Shown here: in pieces, positions 33,501 through 45,500 of the stretch
Layout: each line of letters begins with the position of its first letter
Numbering within the stretch: position 1 is the stretch's first letter
From: Undaria pinnatifida
Lineage: Eukaryota; Sar; Phaeophyceae; Laminariales; Alariaceae
Assembly: GCA_012845835.1 (NCBI GenBank)
Contig: JABAKD010000028.1
Span: forward strand, 10,958,241-11,022,240
Direction: 5' to 3'
Length of the DNA: 64,000 bases
Notes under the pieces: generated by a model
The model's database searches: none
Told to the model about the DNA's origin: nothing
Seen by the model: the letters and a program-made list of their open reading frames with translations, nothing else
Translations under genes and position numbers: made by a program

Positions 33501-36500
33501 GAAATATACCATGCGGACCGACTTTGCCCGTGGCTCTTCACGCCCCGCACCCTTTCAAATTCCGACCGAATCTCAACCATGGGCTCCACGTCGGGTAGAC
33601 CCCATGGCTACAAGACTACTTATAAAGAAGGCCACGTAGAAGACTATCAGGTACATGTAATGATATGCTCCCGATTATTTCAAGGTCCACATTTCAACTG
33701 TCGAAAAAGTCGTTGTGTCGTACATAACCAGTTGTGTACGACTACAGATGTCGCCATCACTTAACTTAAGGACATCTTTTTTGCCGAGGTTCGGTTCTCA
33801 GTCTTATTTTTCAATGGGGCATTTGTTCCAGGTTTCAGTGAATGGGTAGTGTATTATGGCTACAAGACTACTTATAAAGAAGGCCATGTAGAAGACTACC
33901 AGGAACATGTAATGATATGCTCCCGATTATTTCAAGGTCCACATTTCAACTGTCGAAAAAGTCGTTGTGTCGTACATAACCAGTTGTGTACGACTACAGA
34001 TGTCGCCATCACTTAACTTATGGACATCTTTTTTGCCGAGGTTCGGTTCTCAGTCTTATTTTTCAATGGGGCATTTGTTCTAAGTTTCAGTGAATGGGTA
34101 GTGTATTATAGGTTATTTTCCGGGCATCTCAAGTGAGCCCAAGTTTTTTACTACCAAGCTTAGCCCCTTTACAGCTGGAACCCCTTTTTGGGGACAAAAT
34201 TACTTGGAATTAGTATAGGGAGGGGTTTGGGGGCTCTAAAGGCGTAAAGTGGTGGTGTCTTCTCCCGGCGTGGATTTTCACAGAATGCGGTGTAGGAAAA
34301 AGCAAGGCGGACGAGAGAGCGGTGTGTGTGCATCGTCAGGGTCAATGGTGGCGCCATCGGTTGCGAGGGTTTCAACAGAATGCGGTGTGCGAACGCGCAA
34401 GGCGGACGCGAGGTGGTGTATGTGTGGGCCAAGAGGGCCGTGCGCGTGTAGCGGGACTGTCACTCCGCGTAGGTCCCTTTGTCCCACCCCTTTTTCCGCG
34501 ATTTACATATATATATACTGTATATACTTTTTTTTTCTCACACTTTCACTTTCCGGCTTCTGGACAGGCCGTGGTCACAGGTGTCGTCCCTTCTTCCCCC
34601 GGTTCTTGCCTTCAATTTTTATTGCGCATACAAGTAGGGTTCAGCAATCCCACTGCTCGTCGATTTTTCATCAAGTGTTGCTAACTCACGCCCTCGCGCC
34701 TTCCGTAAGTCAATTTGTGCACAAGAAAAAGTCCCCACGAATTTGTACGAGTGTGCACTCGGCGGGGCTCGAACTCACGAAACTGACCTATACCAGGCTC
34801 GAGGATAACCTGATACGCCACCGGGGCGATCGTACATACGTGTACGTGGGGTGTGCGAGCTGTCTATGGTTGAGCAGCGGCTCGTGTTGTGTCCCGAAGG
34901 AATGTGGCAATGATTGCTCTGAAGGGATCCGAAATATGACAGCGCGCAGTTCTATGCATGCTATATGACGTGGCGCCCATGGTTGAGGTTCGGTCGGAAT
35001 TTGAAAGGGTGCGGAGCGTGAAGAGCCTTGGGCGCAGTCCTTCCGCATGGCATATTTTTCGACAGAAAGCGGTATGGGTCACGTCAGAAAGCGGTGGCCG
35101 CCGAGCTGAAAAGCCACGGTACGACGTACCGCAAGGAATTGGTGTCCAAAACCTGTACGAGGCTGAGTTGACCAATCAGCGTCGCGGGTCGGGATCAAAA
35201 ACCTAGGTGTACTCTGCTGTACCGCACGGTGGCGCGGAATGGTTGCGGTATACGGCTTTCTGTCGTCTGCCCAATAAAATAGTGTACTCGTAGCGTGTAG
35301 TAGGCCCTAAAAATTAACACTGAAGTATTCTATAAATAATTGAAAAACGTCATCTGTGAGTACGATCGATTGAATGGTTAAAACTCTACTTTGCAAGCTG
35401 CGTATTTCCATATTAAGATCTTGGAAAATACACTATTGATCGCCGATGGGTGACCGGCCACGTGCAATAATCTTCGGGTACATTTTTTGTGTACATGTGT
35501 GCGGTTTGCCTGCTGTCTTGTGTACTCCATGGAACGATTATGTAGCAAGGAAGATAGGCTGGGCGAGATCATGACCACAGACAGCCGATTTTTTATATTT
35601 AGAAACTTGCGCAGTAGACACCAGCAGCAGCAACGGCGGCGGCGGCGCCGGGGGGTGGCTGACGGTGGCGGTAGGAGCTTCGGCGACAGCGCTGTGGTAT
35701 AGCGGTGAAAATTCGGCACCAAGTACGACACGAAATCTGCTGACGTTGTGAGCAGCAGCGGTTGCTGGGGGGAAAACGAACGGCAGCAGCCGATGAAACA
35801 TTTGCAGACTATCGTAGCCCGAAAAGAAACGAAAGGCCCAACAGCAGGCCCGCCAGCAGGCAACAAAACTATGAAAGGCCCGCCAGCAGGCCCGAAAGCC
35901 TTACCGGCCAGCCGTATCGAATTCGTACCTAGTTCTATAAGCTGCCTGTCTGCGCGTAGTCCATGATCGATTTGACTCATCACCTCGCTCTGATTGCACG
36001 TCAGATATTGTACGCGGTAGCTTGCCACACCTCCTCTACTGCCGAGTCTACGTAAGTTATTCACGTGAACTTGGTACGTACAAGGTACCAGGTACGTACG
36101 TGTATTTTCTTCTCTCTCGATACCTTCGGAGACCGTACAGGCGCCTCCTGTACGCACCTGCACGCACAAAACGACCGACCGTACAATCCTGTACCTACTT
36201 GCTTGCTTGTCTGTGCGTATTCCTGCTCGATTCGACGCATCATCACATCGTTCTGATTGCACGCTAGATGAGTGTGAGTGTACGGTAGCTTACCACACAC
36301 CCCCTGCTCGCGAGTCTACGTTACTTTATCCAGGAGGATTGTCTTCAAGGTCGTTTCTTCGCGGTCATCAACCGCGTCGGAAGGAACTGCCGTCTTAAGG
36401 AACCGCGCCGGCCATACTGCTGTAACACCATATATATATATATATGTTTTCCGGTTGTTGTATATTTTGTTTTTTCCGCAGCAGCTATACTTTTCAGTAT

Positions 36501-39500
36501 ATATTAGTGGCCCATGAAAGACGCCTCACGGAAAGCGTTAAACCTCGTGAGCCAAATCTGCTATGTACTTTTTTTTTTCCTTTTTTTCTCTCATACTTGT
36601 ACTGTGCAGCTTCTGGACAGGCCGTGGTCACTGGAGTCGTCCCGTCTGCCCCCCCGGTTCTTGCCTTCAATTTTTATCACGCATAGGGTTCAGCAATCCC
36701 ACTGCTCGTCGAATTTTCATCGAGTGTTGCTAACTCACGCTCTCGCGCTTTCCGCAAGTCGATTTGTGCACAAGAAAAAGTCCCCACGAATTTATATACA
36801 TGTATAGGTAGCTGAAAAAAAATGCCGTAAGCAAGTATGAGCAACAGGTTTGAATATTATATACCAGGTATATATAACATATACGTGTTTTTGGGTATTG
36901 CCCGAACGAAGAAATGCAACATGCTTGGTACGTAGGCATATTTTTATAGACGAAAATATAAGTGGAAACCTCGAGGATGGAATCGATTCATCCCCTACCG
37001 GGTTTTTTTGCATTTTCATCCCCTGTTTTGCGGTTACTGAAATAGAAATGTACCCGACTTCGGCCACAAAGGCACCGGGCATACCCGATTTCGGCCACTG
37101 TTCTATGCAATCCATAGTCTAAATAGACTATGTCAACCATTTTCTCGAATAAGCGGTAAGGTACCCTCGCCCAAACTCAAAGGACCACTCCACCATTCGG
37201 TAGCTACTCCACCTTCTTTGTCAACCTTGTCATTTTTCCACCCAAGTCGACCGGGAAAAAGCGGTATGCTTGCGTTTGTTGCTTCACATTTAGACTAACC
37301 GTTCCTCCTAGCCCTTTCAAACTTGGGATTCATACCAAGTATTAGGTTGAAGAATAGTTGACCAAATGGTCTATGAACGACTATCATACGCGAGGTGTTA
37401 GGTTGAAGCATGGTCGACGAAATGATCTGTGAGCGACTATCACAAGAGGAGTGCAGCAGTTGTGAAATAAGTTTCAACATCGGGTGGTAATCACGGCAAG
37501 GCTGCTGAATGGATCTCTATGGAATTGCCGTTCACGGCAACCCCTACGAGGTATTTGCATTTTCATTGGTGTGCAAAAACATGACTGCACACTCTTTTAG
37601 TCAATTTCTATCTTGCACGTCGGCCCAGCCTAAACTCGATCCCAACCCTAACCCTAACCCCAACCCTTTGTGGGGCTCGAGGTCGGCGAGGGCGGTCCCG
37701 CGGCTCCGTCCCGTTTTTCGTAGGCGTTTTCCCAAAAAGAATCAACAGGCCGAAAGGCAGGCCTCGACCAATCAGACGAAAGGCCTTCAGTCATTTTTTT
37801 TTTCACACCGATAATGAGAATAGGTACTGGCGCCATTCACGCAGTGACACACTTTTTTTGACGTTGCTAACCATTTTACCCCGGCGATGTCATCAGAGGG
37901 TACTTCGACCGGCATTTCATATGGATTAGGGTTAGCTGTAGTAGAGCTTACCACATTTTCGACGACATGGTTGACGCGCACTGTGTACTAGACGAAGGGG
38001 GTGTCACCGTACAATGGTTGTTGCGTTTCATTGGGTTAGGGGTAGGGTATATATAGTTCAAAGAGTGTGTCAACCATGTATGTTGTCGAAAAAGCGGTCA
38101 GGCACCCTCGGGTTAGGGTTAGTTAGCATGGTTGAAAAAAGGACAATAATTGTCAAACACACTCCCCATTCACAGGTGTTTTACATATACATAAGGACAA
38201 AAAGATGCCCTTATGCAAAAACACCCGTGACAGATTCTTCCAATAGGACCATTTTTGGGATCGATACGACGTATTGTTCCGGCCCGTGGTTATGCGGCAA
38301 TAGGGGCCTCCCAGTAACGCGCGGTGACGGGGTGAGGGGTCCCTCAGTGAGGCGGTGGTGTGACATAGCAATACGACCGCCTTACAGGGGGAACCCACCT
38401 TATTCGTTCCAGGTTATGAGTGCAATTCCCCAGTAGCGCCAAGCGATTTGGACCGCCTTGTATCGGGATACCGATTTATTGGGGGACCCTCACTGTAGTT
38501 TATGTTTCTCGCGCGACGATATTTCGTGCCGGCGTGCACTCCCTGTGTTGGTGACCTCCAGAAGCGAACTTGAGGTTTCACGTGATAATGACGGCTGTCG
38601 TCCCAGATCAGCCGGGCTTCCACGCTGAGTCTCGATTATGCTCTTGCGCTGTTTTGTTTCGCCGTCGATTCTTCCCTTGGGTTGAGCTTAAGCGACCAAA
38701 ATGAGACCCATGAATTACTTTGAAACATGTTGTCAAGTTTGGTTGTTCGTCGACGAGTTCGTTTTTTTTGCAGTTAAATATCCGTAATAACGCATGACCT
38801 GTAAATCCCGAGTTTGGAATGACTCTTCTGCCTCGTGACAGGACATGAGCACACCCAGTGCGCGTGCTTTTGACATTAAACTGATATTTCCACCCATCTA
38901 CACCCAGCACAACCAGTGTCTGCCGACACCTCATCATCATAGAGACAAGCTCTGTGGTCACATACTGCGAGACAAAGGCACACACCGATCGAAGATACAG
39001 CAAGGTTATCTGGCCATGGAGAGCCAAACGAAGCGGAGCGTATGAATGCAAGCCAGCGCACCAGACTATACATGCACGGACGAATGTCCGCCGTGATTCC
39101 TGGCACCGCTAGCACAAGTTTCTTGTCTCGACTAATACACGTAGTCGAACGGATAACCTTGCCAGACTATCGTGTTATCTCTTTTTTACTCCCCTCGTCG
39201 CCAGCGGTGTCAAGTGTCAATACTGCTGCTGTCACGCCCCCTCTAGCCATAATCCCCGAACGAAACAAGTGTATACGTAACGCAATAATTCGGGACAACA
39301 TTAACATCGCAGACTCCACTTTTTATCGAGCTGAATCCGTGCCACAAAATCTATCTGCGTTTCCTTTTTGCTATCATCGACAGCGGTATCAGCACGGCTG
39401 CCCCTTCCCCCCTCCGTCCATTTTTTACCTCGCCGCCACTTTTGGCGTCGCCTCTGCTGCGCGGCGTATCCAGCTCCTCTCCGACTCTTCCCTATGCCAC

Positions 39501-42500
39501 CTCACAATTAAACGGCCCGCCGCTTCGTCGACCCCGTGGTACCGCGCTTGCCACCGTGGGCCACAAGAACAACGTCTCTACTCTGAACAACATCAGGGGA
39601 TTTTTCCATGGATCCCTCGGTGTCTCGAAACATCTTGAGATCGTCTGCTGGTCATGACATACATCCGATTATGTTTTGGTTGACCTGGTTGCGGGTTCTT
39701 TCTCCGCCAGCCATAAGTCGCGAAGATCGCTCGGCGGGTTGTAGCTGATCATTTTCTCGACCGCTGTGTGGTCCCGGCGAAGCGGAAACTCCGTTCGACG
39801 CGTGCTACGATAGAGGTATACCTTTTTTTGGCGAAAATGGTTCTGAATGACGGGGCTCCTTAACCCAAAGTCGTCGGAAAAAAAAATATAACAGGACATA
39901 TTTTTGCATGATTCTTGTTCTATACCTAGGCAATAGGATTTTTCGTCCGATCAGCAGTTTTTATTTTTCTCCAAATCAGTTTTTTTTGTCAAGAAGGACT
40001 CGTCTTTTAAGCTCCCAAAATTGGGGAATCTCAAAAAAAAAAGTTGTGCACCTCTAGCGTAGCACGCGTCGTTGGTTCGCGGACGGTCGTCTCGACGCTC
40101 TTCGCGTTGTGCGTTCTTGAAGGCCTTGGCGAACGACGTGAGGTTGGTCGGTGCGTTGTCGGCGCTGCGCCAATAATGACGTCTGTTAATAGGAGGAAGA
40201 TGGGATTGTGTAATATGTGTATGTAGTGTATATTTCGTATTAATAGTTTTTTTTGTTCATGCACCTGCACGTTCCACCGCCAACTGTAACGTAGCGGCGG
40301 ACAGCGGCCGAACGTACGGCATGAGACGGACCAACGCAGTAGCGAGGCGCCTTTTTTTAGCCGTCTCAACCCACAAATCGTGCCAAATGAAGTATAATAC
40401 CAAGTACTTACTGTACCAAATAGATTTCGCTATAGTAATTGTTAGGCTGTTTTTGTGTTTTTGTGTTTTTACAGGTTACGAGAGTTCGACAATCCAACCC
40501 AATCCAACCCTGTGCCAGGCTAAGGCTCCGACCCGAGCGCGGCTTCGCCGAGCGTTTCTTGAAAAAACTTTGCGGAACGCTTTCAAAATTATACGTGTAA
40601 TACTTTTTGTCTGGTATGAAATGTAAGTTGAGAGCACCGTAAAGGCTGCTGTACAGGATGGAGCAACTTGTAGGCACGAGCTTATCAGAGAATAGCGTAG
40701 GTCAAAGATTTCACCAACCCTACTTCCCCTTGGTACCCCGCTCCAGACGCGTCGGATTACCGCCAAAATTACATGTGGTTACCCCAAGTTACTGCCAAAA
40801 AAACAATATCACGATCCAGACACCCGTGAGAATCATTTGTGCTTTTACCCGAATTACCGCAACAACAAAAAAAAAACATCCCGATCCAGAAATGTCGGAT
40901 TACCGCCAAAACTACTTGCGCTTACCCCGGATTACCGCAACGAAACAACCTTTGACATTTTTTTTACGGGTAATTCCGAAAAAGTGTGGCAAGGTGACGG
41001 CAAGCGGAGCTTCCCGCAGGAGAAAATACAGGGGTATCCCTATAGAAATGTGTGGCTTCAGTGAATAGGGGACACGGGGTGACACGCAATTGCAGCGGCC
41101 CAGACTAATTTCGTGCGGCTATAATGACCCCGTCGTAAATGCTGGAATGCCGTAATCCGACAGGTTTGCCCCGATTCGACCGGAACCTAAGCCGTCCAAC
41201 CCGACCCTGATTGTATATTTAGCCGTCGGTAGGGAGCGCCAACACACGTTGATCCCACGCGATTTTATGCACCAACACTAACCCTTTTCCTGTGGGTGGC
41301 TTGAGGATCGGCGAGGGGGGAGAAGGGAAATCGCGCGTGACCACTGCTTTTGTCCAGAATATCGCTGAGGGTTTAAAAACCTCGTACGAGCTGAGCTGGA
41401 GAGCAAAAGTGATCATATAAAAAATATATAATAGGGGGCAGTCACGCGGCTCCGCGGCGTGTTTTGGTGGCGTTATTTCGAGGGGTTTTGCACGGGTCGA
41501 GTCATTTCCCCGCGTGTCGGGTCTGACCCGACCCGACCCGACCCGACCCATGGTGTTTGGAAACCTCCTGACCCGATCTGACCCGACCCGTGAGGTGTCG
41601 AACCACCTCCTTGCCCGACCTTAATCGACCTGTGTGCTTTGGAACACCTCGTGTGGATTGGGTCACGACGGGTGTAAATCCCTGTTTTTTTCCAACAACA
41701 AAGAAAAAAACGAGCGGCGGAAAGGCCATCGTCGACCCATGAGACAAACGACCTGCAGGATTTTTTTCGCCGACCTGTCCACGCGTGCTACGATAGCGGA
41801 TGAGCTTGCGCAAGTCCCACACTACCCGGAATGATGCCGTTCCGGGTGGGTATCTCCACCGCGCCTGACCCTCAGGGGTCAGGCCGGGTCGACATACTCA
41901 CGCATCCGTATACAACTATAACTTGCGCTGCCGGAGTAGTAACGGGGATCGCCGGCAGGGACAGCTCGCGCTATCGCTATCGCGGGAACCGAAGGACACT
42001 CCAGCAAACCAGCTGCTTGCGATTGCGAATGCAAATGGGTTAAATCGACACACGACGTGTATGAAAATACGTGGGAGTATGGTAAGCTTTATTTTTCCCC
42101 ATCCGCCGGAGGATGAAAAAAAAAAAAAAAGATGGGGCTTCGTAACACTTTTCGGCTGACCTTTTTTTTCTGAGTGACTGGGCTCGCTCCTTGACCCAAA
42201 ATCGTCAGAATGTGCCATTTTCTTGTTTTGCAATGTAATTCGTTGTACACCTAACCCAAAGTTTTTTTTTTTCTTCCTCACACTTGTACTTTCCAGCTTC
42301 TGGACAAGCCGTGGTCACAGGTGTCGTCCCTTCTTCCCCCCGGTTCTTGCCTTCAATTTTTGTCATGCATAGGGTTCAGCAATCCCACTGCTCGTTGATG
42401 TTTCATCGAGTGTTGCTAACTCGCGCTCTCGCGCTTTCCGCAAGTCAATTTGTGCACAAGAAAAAGTCCCGACGAATTTATACGAGTATGCACACGGCGG

Positions 42501-45500
42501 GGCTCGAACTCACGAAACTGACCTATACCAGGCTCGAGGATAACCTGATACGCCACCGGGGCGACCGATTAGGTGGGGTTGTTGAACGGGTTGCATCTTC
42601 GTTTTATTTTTTTCATCAAAATCATCGGGGTTTTTTTTGTTTCCGGCGAGCTCCTTAAGTGAAGATTCCCAGAAACGAAAACAAAAAAAGTGGTGCACCT
42701 ATATTACCCTGAGCTTGTGTCGATCCTGCTTGTAGAGCGAGTCGTGTTCCCATTTTTTCAACTGGCGACCCCCACAGGAGCCAGTTAGAGCCGGCCAGCC
42801 ACACCCCGAACGAGAACCTCATCTATCTTCTATCGCGTAAGTTTCGAGCCCGAAGCCGCATCCAGGTTCACTCCGCAACAAGCATGCAGACGTCTGTCTT
42901 ACACAGTCGTACATCTGTGTAGTTGTAATTACAATCCAGGGTATAATACCAGGTAATCAAGTAATACCATCTCGAGACAAATTGATCCATGATTCCGTAT
43001 ATACCGCTTGCCACTGCGAACTGCCGCATTTTCCGCGGGTTTGCGCGGAGTTAGATCTTGTTAGTCGTTGTCGCGTACATGATGTTTGCTGTTGGCTGTT
43101 GATCCATTTTGACGTATGATCTCTGCTGCTCTAGTTTTCTCTTTTTTTTGTTCTCTCGTCCACGATCTGATCCTCTACTCCTTTTCCGCGTGCAATCTCA
43201 CTTACGACACAATATATTTTTTAATTATTCTAAATGTATACCAGTACATAGGTCAGCTATGAGCTCGACAAATGTAGGGGTCGATCGATGCTCATATTTT
43301 GCAAGCTGCGCGACACACCCACCGACCGCTCGTTTTTGCATACCTGGTACGTATTATTATTCCTTGAATTTATGTGTGACTATTACCATGGATGCTGCCA
43401 GGGCAAACATCAACAGCGAAATATTTTGTCAATATTTCACAGGCGTGTGACTACTACTGCTGTGCACTTTGTATACAGTCACTGCAATGCTGTGTGTTTT
43501 GTGTTACAAGCAGGCGTCCCCGATGGAGTATGTAGGTGAACCTCGTCCCCGCTAAAGTCAAATGTCGCTGGTTCAAGTCTCCCCGAGTTCATGCGCTCGT
43601 GCTCGTGGGGATTTTTTTTTTTGCGTAAAAAAATGGCTAAAGCTGAAAGCGCGAGAGCGTGAGTTAGCAAAATCGATGAGAGTCGACGAGCATAAAAGCC
43701 GATAAAACAGCAGTGGGAATGCTAAACCTTATGCGAGATTAAAATGAAGGCACATACATACCGGGGGGACAAAGGAAGACGCTTGTGACCACGGCTTGTC
43801 CAGCAGTTTGCTGAGGGTAACTACGGTAACACCGGTTACGAGTTGAGCTGAGAGGTAAACGTTATGGTTAAAAAAAAAGGGGGACAGATAAAATAGACTC
43901 TATCTACGTAAGGACCGACCCCGGGTTTCCTTATTTCCCTTTTTTTTACGTTCTACACGTGAAGCCTTCTACACCTCGGATATAGCCGTCAGATTTTGTC
44001 CCCCTCAAAAACGGGTTTTATAGTTTCCGTGCACAGATTGATTAACATCACCCTGTTCGTTGACCCTGGTACAAGCTAGTTCTAAGGGGAGTCGCCGACC
44101 TACGGTACATCCTTAATGAGGACACGCCCGCCCAGTAACACGCGCGGTCGGAGTAACGCACACAGCTTGCAAGATGAGTTTCGACGAAATCTTCAATCTT
44201 ACAGCCGGAGTGTATTTTAGTTTTCTATGATACATTGCTTTAGACCATCTACAACAGTGTATACTGTACGGAGATCCATTGTTAGCAGGATGAAAATCAC
44301 ACACGAAAAAGGAAAGCATCGCCGCCGTTCAGACTATCTCTCCTACGCTACGGCTGTGTTCGATTGAGGCTCTGTGTGTATACCTTGCAAGACCAGCCAA
44401 CGAAATAGACTTGGGTCGAAAGCATTCCAACAAAAGGCGAGCGTTTTTATGCCTCGTTTGTCGTTTGATAATTCGTCCTGCTAACAGTCGATCTCCGTAA
44501 AATAGTTGATACCTTTATTATGAAAATAAAAATACACTCCAGCTGTGAGATCGAATATTTTGTCGAAACTCATCTTCGCAAGCTGTGTGTGATACTCCGA
44601 TCGCGCGTATTATCCTTTATGTAGGTATTGTGCAGGGTCCGTAAAGTATGCCCTGAGTGGAGAATACAGGTCCAACCCCGGAAGAAAGTGCTATTTTAGG
44701 TCAAAAGCTAGTAATCAGGACCACATATGGGGGAAAATGCGCATTTTTTGTCGATATAAAACTGAAGGCACGTGCCGTAGTGGGGAGGGGGGAGGAGGAC
44801 CCGCTATGTGACCCCGGGTCTGAGTTACTGCTGGGAGGGAACGCGAGGGGAGTGGGTGCGAGGATAATAGATGGGATGGGGCGGGGGGGGGATGGTTACA
44901 AAAACAGTGGACCATGTACTTGGAAGTAATTTTTTGTACGTAGTGTGCGTCCTGATTACTATGGTCCTGCGTGATAGATTATGCAGCCCGTACGGCTCTC
45001 GGTATCATGAGCTAGGTCACACAGATCTTCCCTGAACGATCTTGATCATCAAGTGGGGATAGCTCTTCTGTCCGACGTGTGACCCTTCACATGGGTTAGG
45101 TACGTAGTGTTGGGGTTAGGGTTAGGGTAGGGTTCGGCGGCTCGAATAATGCAAATGTTGGAAAACCCGGGGACAGTCCTTATACCTCGTATGTACCTGG
45201 TACTGGTACTTGGGGGTATGGCTGTATCATGGAATTTGTATGTCCCACACGTATATACGTGCGTGTAATTTAGATTGATCGGCCAGGCCGGCTATCCGGC
45301 ATAATAATTTTTTCCATCTCACTCATCATCTCCGATTCAATGGACCTCGATTGCGATTCCTTGCGGCTTGCCACTCTTGCTGTCTGCAACTGACACCGTT
45401 GTTTCTCCGCGCGTAGATGTTTTTGTGTCGTTGTTGTAGTTTCTGTTGACTGTTGATCCATGTTTTGACGCGTTGTATTAGTACCGGTGTGGGTGTGTAC

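Larger units (their letters stand above)
33290..35283. repeat. 2-kb unit with long inverted repeats
   Basis: Arms of about 300 bp (33290-33596 and 34968-35283) are reverse complements throughout, sharing GGGCAGACGACAGAAAGC, GACGCTGATTGGTCAACTCA and CACCCTTTCAAATTCCGACC. The interior has a 252-bp tandem duplication, a PB-MITE and a SINE-A. I recognise no transposase. Confidence 0.85.

Noticed and set aside
35378-36262. 294-codon minus-strand open frame
   Set aside because: It crosses repeat units shared with 32505-32585 and has no recognisable motif.
39042-39638. 198-codon open frame in intron 1
   Set aside because: No recognisable domain, no splice context, and the 5' part overlaps a dispersed repeat (38846-38980 family).
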